Positions 18,315 through 25,999 of a DNA stretch of 64,000 bases are shown here, in pieces. The stretch is from assembly GCF_030758935.1 (NCBI RefSeq), contig NZ_CP132333.1, positions 3,286,992 through 3,350,991 of the forward strand, in the 5' to 3' direction. The notes under the pieces are model-generated. The model did not search any database. It was not told where the DNA came from and was given only the letters and a program-made list of their open reading frames with translations. This stretch comes from Geothrix sp. PMB-07. Lineage in GTDB: Bacteria > Acidobacteriota > Holophagae > Holophagales > Holophagaceae. Each line of letters begins with the position of its first letter. The stretch's first letter is position 1. Both the position numbers and the translations under genes were made by a program.

Positions 18315-19364
18315 ATGTTGCAACCTACTCAGCAAAACACAATTATTAAAAAAACTAAACCAACCGATGATTTGCAAGATTTCATAGTAAAAAGAGCAAT
18401 CTCCCTCAACCGATGGGGATTTTTGGGAATCATAACCATCATATACTGTGGATTTCATTATATCTTTTTAGAGTGCCTACCAGATATTGAATCTATAATA
18501 ATTGTTTTTTCATTGTTATTATTATCAATATTTGCCTCGACCATACCATGGCAGGGCCACAAATCGAGTAACGTATTCAAATCAATAAGGACCATTAGTG
18601 GAAAGATATTGTTATATGCCAGTATTTACACTATCCCTGTCACGATTGCTGAATACCTAGGCTCAAGGCTCTCAAACGGCGATCCAGACAGTATAAATAC
18701 AATGTTGTTTGGTAATTTTTTTTCATCGATTTTAGTATTTCTAACGATTGGTTATTGCATAGCATTTTTCGAGAATGAATCAAATAAAATGTCCTCCAGT
18801 ACTAACGAAACAAGGGCGTTCGAATGGGCAAATCATGGTAAAAATCTCCCTCCCGGCATGTTAATAGACGTCATCGAACGCCAACTTAATGAAAGAAACC
18901 ACAGACATACAAAAGACGCCCTAATTACGATTTCAAATCTTTATACATCATGGCTACTAAATTTCAATTCTCCTCTTATAACTGTTGACGAAGAATTTGA
19001 ATTCTTAAAAAAATATCTTACCATAGTCAGAAAATTTTTCAACAAAACAATCAATATTCAATGGGTCATTGAAGAGGGAGCTTTATGCCACCGAATTCCG
19101 CCACTTATTTTACATCCAATTATTGAGACACTCATAGACTCAGGCTATACTTCCCTTGAAATACATCTTAAAATAGAAGCCTATCATACTGGTGGCCTGC
19201 TTGAAATTTGGACACCTAAAAGCGGGAAAATAATTATCAGCCACCCAATTTGGGTTGATACAACAAAGCGACTTCAAGCAGTATTTGGGAAATCCGATTA
19301 TATCCTTTTAGGAGATACAATCAATGACAAGTTTATCATATCGATAGGAACTATTTCAAGATGA
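18315..19364 (+). CDS. LytS-like membrane protein with degenerate kinase core
   Basis: The 349-residue product has about four membrane segments (residues 33-165, for example WGFLGIITIIYCGFHYIFL and LFGNFFSSILVFLTIGYCIAFF) and a cytoplasmic part laid out like the His_kinase/HATPase of LytS proteins. It lacks the key residues. Where LytS has the phospho-acceptor block with Pro-His-Phe-Leu, this reads LPPGMLID (His replaced by Gly). Where the N box has Asn, this reads LHPIIETLIDSG. DEEFEFLKKYLTIVRKFF matches the conserved middle block. It overlaps the next gene, a kinase with intact motifs, by four bases. I infer a pseudokinase partner or sensor. Confidence 0.7.
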   Translation: MLQPTQQNTIIKKTKPTDDLQDFIVKRAISLNRWGFLGIITIIYCGFHYIFLECLPDIESIIIVFSLLLLSIFASTIPWQGHKSSNVFKSIRTISGKILLYASIYTIPVTIAEYLGSRLSNGDPDSINTMLFGNFFSSILVFLTIGYCIAFFENESNKMSSSTNETRAFEWANHGKNLPPGMLIDVIERQLNERNHRHTKDALITISNLYTSWLLNFNSPLITVDEEFEFLKKYLTIVRKFFNKTINIQWVIEEGALCHRIPPLILHPIIETLIDSGYTSLEIHLKIEAYHTGGLLEIWTPKSGKIIISHPIWVDTTKRLQAVFGKSDYILLGDTINDKFIISIGTISR

Positions 19365-20434
19365 CTACACCTGACATAACTACAATATTTATAGAAAGAA
19401 GCAGGCAGCCAATCGTTTTGGGGATTACAATTTTAATTACATTTGTAATTTTTTATTTTGAATTGAAAACAAGTTCATTTAATTATAGGTTTTTATTCAA
19501 ATTTATAATAAGGTTCTTATTATTGATATTTCACATACATGCGTTAGCTTTATTTTCCCCCCTCCCATGGCTTTGGAGCGGGGACAGTTCTTTACGCCCC
19601 AGTCTACTCAAAGGCTTCACACAAAGTTTAATTTTTTCATCAGCAATTTTTCTTATAAACCTACTTCGCAGTTATACCTCAATAAAAGAACTTACAATTA
19701 TCATCCAAACATACTCAAAATCCAATACACAAGCGAAGGCAACAGCTATTTCAATATGTATATCAATACTCATGATTTTAGTATATTGTGCGATCGGCTA
19801 TATTTTGGCACGTTTCGAACTATTAAGACTGCTAAAAAACAAAGCCCATGCTCAGGCCAGCGAAGTGGCATGGGCCCCACTAAATGCTCAGGTTACACCT
19901 CATATGTTACTAAACTGCCTTAATGGGATAATCGAATTAATGAATTCGAGCCCAATCGACGGTTATGAGGCTATGATAAAATTAGTTGAGTTCCATCGTC
20001 TTTTTGAAAAATTAAGCACTCGCAGACGCATACCGATTTCGCTAGAGTACGAGCTACTACTTAAATATATTGAAGTCGAAAAAATTCGTTACAAATCGAA
20101 TTTAAATATTGAAATAGCGATTGATCCAGCAACACGTGAGATTCAAATTCCACCTTTGATTATTCAACAACTACTGGAAAATGCAATCAAGCACGGAGAT
20201 TTCGATAGACATGGAATTAAACAGATAAAAGTATCCATTATATACAGAGAATCGCAAATAACGAGTGAAATTATCAATCTCTCCCTAGCCCCTTTTGGTT
20301 CGCATGGAAATGGAATCGGGCTCATGAACATTAAAGGTAGACTTCAAATAGCTTATGAGGGTCTTGCAAATTTTAAAATTGAACACCTAGACGGCTGGGT
20401 CTATGCTAAAATTTCGTTTCCGAGGACAATCTGA
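19361..20434 (+). CDS. LytS-family sensor histidine kinase
   Basis: The 357-residue product has about four membrane helices (residues 15-155) and a LytS-type kinase core: phospho-acceptor His in NAQVTPHMLLNCLNGI (about residue 180), the block ISLEYELLLKYIEVEKIRY, N box IPPLIIQQLLENAIKHGD, and glycine box GNGIGLMNIKGRL. It should autophosphorylate and pass phosphate to the LytTR regulator encoded directly after it (stop and start are adjacent, TGAATG). The signal is unknown. The gene is AT-rich like its neighbours. Confidence 0.88.
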   Translation: MTTPDITTIFIERSRQPIVLGITILITFVIFYFELKTSSFNYRFLFKFIIRFLLLIFHIHALALFSPLPWLWSGDSSLRPSLLKGFTQSLIFSSAIFLINLLRSYTSIKELTIIIQTYSKSNTQAKATAISICISILMILVYCAIGYILARFELLRLLKNKAHAQASEVAWAPLNAQVTPHMLLNCLNGIIELMNSSPIDGYEAMIKLVEFHRLFEKLSTRRRIPISLEYELLLKYIEVEKIRYKSNLNIEIAIDPATREIQIPPLIIQQLLENAIKHGDFDRHGIKQIKVSIIYRESQITSEIINLSLAPFGSHGNGIGLMNIKGRLQIAYEGLANFKIEHLDGWVYAKISFPRTI

Positions 20435-21172
20435 ATGTCACTCAAAGCTCTAATTGCCGACGATGAGCCCATTGCAAGACAACGACTAGTACGATTGCTA
20501 ATGGAGGCCGATTGCGAAGTAATCGGTGAAGTAAAAAGTGGCTATGAACTAATCACCTGGGCCCCAAAAATGTCAGAAATAGATGCATTATTTTTAGATG
20601 TTCAAATGCCCGGCTTAACTTCATTCGAGGCCCTTGCAGAGCTACCAAATTTCCCTCGCGTTGTTTTTATAACAGCATATACGCATTACACATTGCAGGC
20701 CTTTGAGCTCGCGGCCATCGATTACATTATTAAACCGGTCACAGCCGAGCGCCTCTCAAAAACCCTAGTCAGGCTATCTAAACTAAACCATAACAAACCA
20801 GAAACCAACATTCAAAGCAATGACACTAAAATTTCACCTCTTCGGGAGCACAAAATTGCTATCAAGGCTGGTAGTGGATTGCTGTTTGTCGATATAAAAC
20901 GAGTTTCATATTTTGAAGTAGATTCTGACACCGTTTATGCGATAACTACAGACAAATTCCGAACCACGTGGAGAACTCTCAAAGAGGTAGAACTTTCCCT
21001 TCCCGAGGAGAAGCTTATTCGAATTCATCGCCATTTATTGATAAGGCCCAATATGATTATTGGCTTCCGACTTGGAATCGGAGGGCGTGGAAAAATCAAG
21101 ATGGTGGGAGGTTCCGAGTTACTGGTAAGTCGAAAGTCATTACCGCTTATTAAATCCGCTTTAGGACTATAG
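20435..21172 (+). CDS. LytTR-family response regulator
   Basis: The 245-residue product has a receiver domain (acidic pair ADDEP at 8-12, phospho-acceptor Asp 55 in LFLDVQMPG, Thr in FITAYT, Lys in IIKPV) and a C-terminal LytTR DNA-binding domain (about 140-243: IAIKAGSGLLFVDIKRVSYFEVD, FRTTWRTLKEVE, IRIHRHLLIRPNMI). LytTR proteins bind spaced direct repeats upstream of exported-protein and adhesion genes. The likely targets here are the divergent Ig-repeat protease and its own operon; this is inferred from position only. Confidence 0.92.
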   Translation: MSLKALIADDEPIARQRLVRLLMEADCEVIGEVKSGYELITWAPKMSEIDALFLDVQMPGLTSFEALAELPNFPRVVFITAYTHYTLQAFELAAIDYIIKPVTAERLSKTLVRLSKLNHNKPETNIQSNDTKISPLREHKIAIKAGSGLLFVDIKRVSYFEVDSDTVYAITTDKFRTTWRTLKEVELSLPEEKLIRIHRHLLIRPNMIIGFRLGIGGRGKIKMVGGSELLVSRKSLPLIKSALGL

Positions 21173-21187
21173 TTTATTCTTCACTCA

Positions 21188-21316
21188 TTAGTCGGCCCTG
21201 AGAAACACATTGGGGCCAGCCTGATGTTTGAGGGAGGCGATCAGAGCCCTGACCACCCGCCTCGCCTCGCCTGTGAGCAGACGCAAAAGAACCCTGAGGT
21301 AGGCCAGGATCTTCCG
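21188..21316. other. Remnant of an unidentified element
   Basis: This segment begins with TAGTCGGCCCTGAGAAACAC, part of which recurs at about 9567 and, reversed, at about 10645-10672. On the minus strand it can be read as a short transposase-like tail (LRVLLRLLTGEARRVVRALI), but I cannot place the family. It sits between the LytTR gene and an IS3 fragment. Confidence 0.4.
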
Positions 21317-21449
21317 TGATCCAAAACCCGAAAACCAGACCAGGGATGATGTGAAATTCGGGCCTTGGAGGGCATCCTTAGGGGAGCCCAGCCAAGGAGG
21401 CAGAGATGCCGAGGAAGGGACGCAACGAGGAGCATATCCACCTATCTTC
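21317..21449 (+). mobile_element. IS3-family fragment (left end, same element as copies A and B)
   Basis: The tip TGATCCAAAACCCGAAAACC starts at 21317. The sequence follows copy B through the leader and the first codons of OrfA (MPRKGRNEEHI at 21406 onward). It then diverges a few bases before the CTAG that flanks the IS427-type element. The rest of the IS3 element is missing. Confidence 0.85.
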
Positions 21450-21451
21450 TA

Positions 21452-22311
21452 GGGCTTGTTTTCAAAGTCAAGAAAGGCAAATGGACGTAAGGGGTTGTAC
21501 AAATAGCCTAACTGCGGTACCTCATGGGTATGACGTCGAGGTAGAGCGTGGCGAGAACTTTTCTGACTGAACGAATGTGGGCCAGGCTAGAGCCTCTGCT
21601 GCCGAGCGAGCAGGGTGGAATGGGGCGCCCTCGCCTGGACAATCGCCCCATCGTTGAAGCGATCCTCTGGAAGCACAGAACGGGAGCGCCCTGGAGAGAT
21701 TTGCCTGAATCCTTCGGACCTTGGAACACGGTCTTCACGCGCTTCAATTGGTGGAATCGGAGCGGAGTCTGGCAGCGGGTCCTCGAAGCCCTTCGAGGTG
21801 AAGCGGATTGCGAATGGGTCATGGTCGACGGAACCGTTATCCGCGCCCATCAGCATGCGGCTGGTGCAAAAGGGGGACCTACATCCAAGGGCTTGGCCGC
21901 TCGCGCGGCGGTTTCTCGACCAAAGTCCACCTGATCGGGGATGCCCACGGCAACCCCGTCGATTTCGTGCTGACACCAGGCCAGTCGCACGAGAGCAAGC
22001 AACTCGGAAGCCTATTAATGGGCCGGGAGGCCGGGGCTGTTCTCGGTGATCGTGCCTACGACGGAAAGTCCTGCTGGGATCAGATCGCGTCTATTGGAGC
22101 AGAGGCAGTTGTTCCACCTCATCCATGCAGGAAGGATCCAGCCGCCTTCGATAAGCATTTCTACAAGGCCCGCCACGCCGTCGAGAACCTGTTCGCGAAG
22201 CTCAACAATACCGAAGCCTCGCTACCCGTTACGACAAAACCATGCGCAACTACAGCGCCATGGTCGCCATTGCCTGTGTCCTTACCTGGCTCCGACTTTG
22301 AAAACACACCC
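21452..22311 (+). mobile_element. IS5-family element (IS427 group), copy 2
   Basis: It is about 860 bp and nearly identical to copy 1 at 11232-12091, in the opposite orientation. CTAG flanks both ends (21449-21452 and 22311-22314). The termini are GGGCTTGTTTTCAAAGTC and the complement of GGGTGTGTTTTCAAAGTC. The two copies could support inversion of the 11-22 kb segment by homologous recombination. Its transposase is damaged by a one-base deletion. Confidence 0.9.
21548..21934 (+). CDS. IS427-type transposase, first ORF (copy 2)
   Basis: The product is the same length as the first ORF of copy 1 and nearly identical (GRPRLDNRPIVEAILWKH, first catalytic Asp in WVMVDGTVIRAHQH), with Trp for Arg in FTRFNWWNRSG. 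It overlaps the second ORF at the AAAAGGGGG slip site (about 21868-21876). Confidence 0.87.
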   Translation: MARTFLTERMWARLEPLLPSEQGGMGRPRLDNRPIVEAILWKHRTGAPWRDLPESFGPWNTVFTRFNWWNRSGVWQRVLEALRGEADCEWVMVDGTVIRAHQHAAGAKGGPTSKGLAARAAVSRPKST

Positions 22312-22314
22312 TAG
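21808..22314 (+). pseudogene. IS427-type transposase, second ORF (copy 2), frameshifted
   Basis: It matches copy 1 through LGDRAYDGKSCWDQIASIGAE and YKARHAVENLFAKL. Then one A is missing (CTCAACAATACC here, CTCAAACAATACC in copy 1, near 22200-22210). The frame changes, the Lys of the Y-R-E-K signature and the true C-terminus are lost, and the frame ends inside the terminal repeat. This copy probably cannot move by itself but could be moved by copy 1. Confidence 0.85.
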
Positions 22315-22396
22315 TCCGTGGAGTTCATGTGATTGACAATATTCAAGACATCCTGAAGAAGGTCGAAAGGGAAATACTTTCCGAGGAGATATTTGC

Positions 22397-23977
22397 ATGC
22401 TGGCAAACCTTAGGCTTGGGCGTCGCCTTGGACTCGCTTTTAGCTTGTTGTTGCTCCTCCTTGCCCTTAGTTCAGGGTTTGCCATTTTTGAGTTCAATAG
22501 CTTGGGAGGGACCTTTAACAAGGTGGTGAATTTGTACGGCAAAGAGGATGACCTTGCCAGCAATATCGAGATTGAGGTTCAGAACATCCAGCTAGCCATT
22601 CGGACATTGCTCGTGGCCGAGAGCGCTGCCGACATCGCTTCAAGCAAAGCCCAAATTAACCAGTCTCGTCAGGTGTATGCAGAGGCAATCGCAACGCTTG
22701 AAAAGATCGTTCTATCCCCTGAGGCCAAGGAACGCTTAAAAAAAATCGAAATGGGAGCCATCAGCGCGCGCCAGTGGAACAACAAGGTTCTGGCGTTAAT
22801 CGAACAAGGGAATCGGAAGGAGGCCATCGCTCTCCTCATGGGCGACGCTAAACAAGCCAACCAGGCTTGGATGCAAGACCTTCAGCAACTGCGTGAGTTC
22901 ACGGGCGCCCAGATGAAAAAGCGCTACGAGGAGGGTGAAGCCGCTCGCCAGTTCAGCCTCATGGCTCTGATAATCATCGCCCTCACGGCGATCGCTTTCG
23001 GCATAGTAGCTTCGGTCTTTATTTCAAGAAGCATCACCAAACCCGTGGATCGCTTCATGTCTGCACTGTATGAGGTCTCAAATGGAGACCTCTCTGTGGA
23101 GGTCTCTATTGAATCCAAGGACGAGATTGGCCAGTTGGGGGATTTGCTTAACCAAACGATTTCCAAGCTTCGCGCCACTATCAGATCGGTAGCGGACAGC
23201 GCCGTCTCTGTCGCCAGTGGAGCTACGGAGCTATCAGCATCCTCCGATCAACTAGCAGCGACCACGGAGGAGATTGCCCGGAGCGGGGAGGTCATCCACG
23301 GGGCGACCGAGTCTGTGGCGGCAGCCGTCACTGAGTTCTCAGCAAGCGTCCAGCAGGTTGCAGCAAACGTCCGAGTATCCATTGGCCATTCAGAAAAAGC
23401 CGTGGAGGCAACCAGTGCCGGCGCAAGAACGGGCGAGTCCATGGCCCAGGGTATGACTCGAATCCAACAAACCACTCTGAACATCGCAAAAGCTGTGCAG
23501 GTGATTCAAGATATCGCCCGGCAAACAAACTTACTAAGTCTTAATGCCGCGATTGAGGCTGCAAAGGCTGGGGCAATGGGAAAGGGATTCTCTGTCGTCG
23601 CTGAGGAGGTTCGGAAGCTGGCTGAACGAAGCCGGCAGGCAGCCATCGAGATCGAAGGCCTGCTCGGGGAGAGCCAGTCAGCGGTGGCGGAAGGACACGA
23701 GGCAGTCATGGATACAAAAGAGCGCCTTGTCAGTATTCAGCAGGCGATTGGGGCCATGGCAAGCATGGTCCTGGAGATTGGATCGGCCACAGATGAGCAG
23801 GCACGAACCTCTGGCGAAGTGGCGCGCCGCGTCGATGACGTGACACGTGAGATAGGCCAAAACGCCGCAGCCAGCCACGAAATGTCTGCGTCAGTCCAAG
23901 AGATCGCCCGAACAGCCCAGGATCTTGCTTCGGTGTCGGAAAGCCTATCCCAAATTCTGAGGGGGTTTAAAGTTTAG
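22397..23977 (+). CDS. Methyl-accepting chemotaxis protein
   Basis: The 526-residue chemoreceptor has a first membrane helix (about 9-32), a periplasmic four-helix-bundle-like sensor (about 33-190), a second helix ([22 protein letters not shown]), a HAMP domain (about 213-265: [23 protein letters not shown]), and a long cytoplasmic coiled coil. The signalling tip is [21 protein letters not shown] to [16 protein letters not shown]. It would control CheA/CheW signalling. The ligand cannot be told. GAGGAG lies eight bases before the ATG. It is flanked by IS pieces on both sides, and no che genes are nearby. Confidence 0.93.
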   Translation: MLANLRLGRRLGLAFSLLLLLLALSSGFAIFEFNSLGGTFNKVVNLYGKEDDLASNIEIEVQNIQLAIRTLLVAESAADIASSKAQINQSRQVYAEAIATLEKIVLSPEAKERLKKIEMGAISARQWNNKVLALIEQGNRKEAIALLMGDAKQANQAWMQDLQQLREFTGAQMKKRYEEGEAARQFSLMALIIIALTAIAFGIVASVFISRSITKPVDRFMSALYEVSNGDLSVEVSIESKDEIGQLGDLLNQTISKLRATIRSVADSAVSVASGATELSASSDQLAATTEEIARSGEVIHGATESVAAAVTEFSASVQQVAANVRVSIGHSEKAVEATSAGARTGESMAQGMTRIQQTTLNIAKAVQVIQDIARQTNLLSLNAAIEAAKAGAMGKGFSVVAEEVRKLAERSRQAAIEIEGLLGESQSAVAEGHEAVMDTKERLVSIQQAIGAMASMVLEIGSATDEQARTSGEVARRVDDVTREIGQNAAASHEMSASVQEIARTAQDLASVSESLSQILRGFKV

Positions 23978-24014
23978 ATGTCGCGGCCAAAGTGACTATT
24001 CAGCCTGAGGGTGG

Positions 24015-24195
24015 TGATCCGCCCCGGTTTTCTATCGCAGGTTCAATGTGGAAGATCGGACCTCTGAGGGTCCCCTTGGCCAGTGTTTTAGGCCTTGGGA
24101 GCGGGTTGGTCGAATCAGGATACGCCCTCACACAAACCGGGTGAATCAGGCAGGAGAAGGCCCGCCCCGAGGGGCGGGCCTTCTCCTCTGGGCGT
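24015..24195 (-). mobile_element. IS3-family fragment (right end, same element as copies A and B)
   Basis: From the tip TGATCCGCCCCGGTTTTC the sequence follows 1202-1385 with few changes, including the GC-rich hairpin (24153-24186), then diverges. It is the last 180 bp of an element in minus orientation. The hairpin could end transcription of the chemoreceptor gene that stops 38 bases upstream. Positions 24196-24421 hold nothing that I can identify. Confidence 0.75.
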
Positions 24196-24421
24196 TGGCG
24201 GTTTAACATATAAACGCTGATCTAACAGCTCTTGCTCGCCCATTGCTTCTCAGTCGAGGCCCTTGGAGAGGGATCAAGGCAAGCGTGCGACCTCCGGGCC
24301 AGCCGGAGCGAATTGCATCTAGCACTTCGAGAGTCCAAAAGTAGCTCCGGGGTGTCCGATTGGTGGACCTTTTGTAGACCAGCCCCAACAGTTGGGCCGG
24401 GCACGTAAGAATTATTGAGAT

Positions 24422-24721
24422 TTAACGAGTGAATCGAAGAATCAGCTCCTTCAGTATTGTCCGAAGCTGAGCAGCTGATTGGGCCTCCAGATGTCGATCA
24501 ATGATTTCTGTGAGGGGAGGGCTCGGAGCCTTCGTTGCTCCTTTTGTCTCCAGCAGCTTCATACAACTGATGAGAACGTCCCCAGGCGGGACGACTTGTC
24601 CCCGCTCGTATTTCGAGATGAGGCTCTGGCCGCGCCCCAACTCCGCAGCAAGTTCCTGCTGCGTCCATCCATGTTTCTTTCTGGCTCTGCGGACGAGTGA
24701 GGCAATGGTCTGAGGGTTCAT
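24422..24721 (-). CDS. Small XRE-family repressor
   Basis: The 99-residue product has one Cro/C1-type helix-turn-helix (residues about 5-55: IASLVRRARKKHGWTQQELAAELGRGQSLISKYERGQVVPP) and a short helical tail (LTEIIDRHLEAQSAAQLRTILKELI), probably for dimerisation. It is divergent from the glycosylase operon, and a palindrome overlaps that operon's promoter. I infer it is the operon's repressor and also controls itself. Small XRE proteins in this position are common for defence and toxin-antitoxin loci. Confidence 0.85.
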   Translation of the reverse strand: MNPQTIASLVRRARKKHGWTQQELAAELGRGQSLISKYERGQVVPPGDVLISCMKLLETKGATKAPSPPLTEIIDRHLEAQSAAQLRTILKELILRFTR

Positions 24722-24763
24722 GTGTCGTCGCAGTCTCCATGGGAATTCAGGTCGAAATCATTC

Positions 24764-24803
24764 TTGACACGACTTTTTTAAAAATCTAGTCTTAAAATGA
24801 CTA
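24764..24803 (+). promoter_or_regulatory. Promoter with overlapping palindromic operator for the glycosylase operon
   Basis: TTGACA (24764-24769), a 17-base spacer and TAGTCT (24787-24792) form a sigma-70-like promoter. The palindrome TAGTC-TTAAAAT-GACTA (24787-24803) covers the -10 and the likely start point, an ideal place for repression by the divergent XRE protein. GGGAGCGGAAC precedes the ATG at 24820. Confidence 0.65.
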
Positions 24804-24819
24804 AACTAGGGAGCGGAAC

Positions 24820-25560
24820 ATGCAGAGAATTTCCGCATCAGTGAATGGAGAGAGGCTGGAGAAATGGCTTCCCGACGCAGACGAAGAGGTGATGCCTGGG
24901 GTGCCTTGGGGCCAGAGCCACGTCCTCTTTACACCGGCCTTCTGGGCCGCTTGTGCTTGGCAGCAAAAATCTAGACCAAGCCATCCGCCCAACTATCGGA
25001 CTGGCGAGACCCTTTTGGAAGAGGTTGTCTTTTGTCTCCTCAGTGGCCACGGCGTCTCTGCCGAAATGGCCCGCGCGGCTTTTGATCACCTTAAGCAGCA
25101 CGGTGTGTTCCATATGACCCCAACGGAAGAGGAGGTCTCAGACCTCTTGAGGCAGCGCCATTCGTGCGGTGATCGAAAGATGCGATACCGGTTCCCCAAT
25201 AGGCGAGGGGCCTATATCGCTGAAGCCATTCGGGCCATTCATCAGAAGATGCCCCTTCCAATCGGCGGACATGAGCTTCGCGACTGGCTCATGACCCTGC
25301 CGGGAGTTGGCCCAAAGACCGCGAGTTTCATCGTGAGGAACTGGTGTGACTGCGATGACGTTGCGGTAATTGACATTCACATCCAACGAGCCGGTGTCGC
25401 AGCAGGAGTTTTTGAAAAGAATATGCTCCCAGAGCGGCACTATTTCGCGATGGAGCGAAGGTTTCTGGCGTTTGCAACCGCACTTGGCGAAAAGGCCTCC
25501 TTACTCGACCTGTTGATGTGGTCCTGCATGAGAAGTGCGGGGACGCTGGCATTTCTCTAA
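24820..25560 (+). CDS. HhH-GPD DNA glycosylase/AP lyase, OGG-like
   Basis: The 246-residue product carries a helix-hairpin-helix (LPGVGPKTASFIVRNW) with the catalytic Lys (K166) of bifunctional OGG-type enzymes and the catalytic Asp (D185 in VAVIDIHIQR). The N-terminal half (GETLLEEVVFCLLSGHGVSAEMARAAF) is the usual helical glycosylase fold. It lacks the iron-sulfur Cys cluster of EndoIII and MutY. Such an enzyme excises a damaged or modified base and nicks the strand. It is the first gene of a likely four-gene operon with a QueC-like enzyme and a PfkB-deoxyribosyltransferase fusion, so a role on modified purines, in host or phage DNA, is likely. OGG-like Cap11 proteins occur in type IV CBASS. 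Confidence 0.85.
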   Translation: MQRISASVNGERLEKWLPDADEEVMPGVPWGQSHVLFTPAFWAACAWQQKSRPSHPPNYRTGETLLEEVVFCLLSGHGVSAEMARAAFDHLKQHGVFHMTPTEEEVSDLLRQRHSCGDRKMRYRFPNRRGAYIAEAIRAIHQKMPLPIGGHELRDWLMTLPGVGPKTASFIVRNWCDCDDVAVIDIHIQRAGVAAGVFEKNMLPERHYFAMERRFLAFATALGEKASLLDLLMWSCMRSAGTLAFL

Positions 25561-25654
25561 GCACGACCGCTGCGTAAGAGGAATTTGATTAACCTATTTT
25601 TTGATTGACGATGCAATCTGGCGCGAGCACCCTCGTCCCATCTGGAGGTTCACG

Positions 25655-25999
25655 ATGGGCAAAGGGGAGTATTCCTCTCCGAGTTATTCATTAACTGGTG
25701 GCGGGGGAGTGCACTCTGGGGGCGGAGATAGTTGCGATTTGGAGTGCGTGGTCACTATCCAAAATCCAAACCTGTCCGTGCTTTCGGGCGTTAGCAAAGG
25801 CTCAATCCTTCAAGTAAAGCTGAAAACCCAGGACAAGCAGACGATTATATCGGTGGAATTCCTCGGCCGCCTGGCCGGTGCCATCGTTCCTGATCCACTT
25901 CCAGACTTCCTTCGCTGCCTTCAAAAGGGGGTGGCTTACAAAGCCATTGTATTGGTGAAAGATGGCGAGTTCGTCGAAGTGAAGATTCAGAGGGCATAA
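25655..25999 (+). CDS. Small protein with Met-Gly-Lys-Gly start and Gly-rich N-terminus, unknown function
   Basis: The ATG at 25655 follows GGAGG at six bases, so earlier in-frame starts are rejected. The 114-residue product begins MGKGEYSSPSYSLTGGGG, a flexible Gly/Ser-rich tail, then a compact, probably beta-rich domain (about 28-114: CDLECVVTIQNPNLSVLSGV, GSILQVKL, VEFLGRLAGAIVPDPLPDFLRCLQKGVAYKAIVLV). Removal of Met would expose an N-terminal Gly. It overlaps the next gene by one base. It has no recognisable catalytic motif. Its place beside a QueC-like enzyme makes it a candidate substrate or adaptor for that enzyme, which is speculation. Confidence 0.8.
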   Translation: MGKGEYSSPSYSLTGGGGVHSGGGDSCDLECVVTIQNPNLSVLSGVSKGSILQVKLKTQDKQTIISVEFLGRLAGAIVPDPLPDFLRCLQKGVAYKAIVLVKDGEFVEVKIQRA

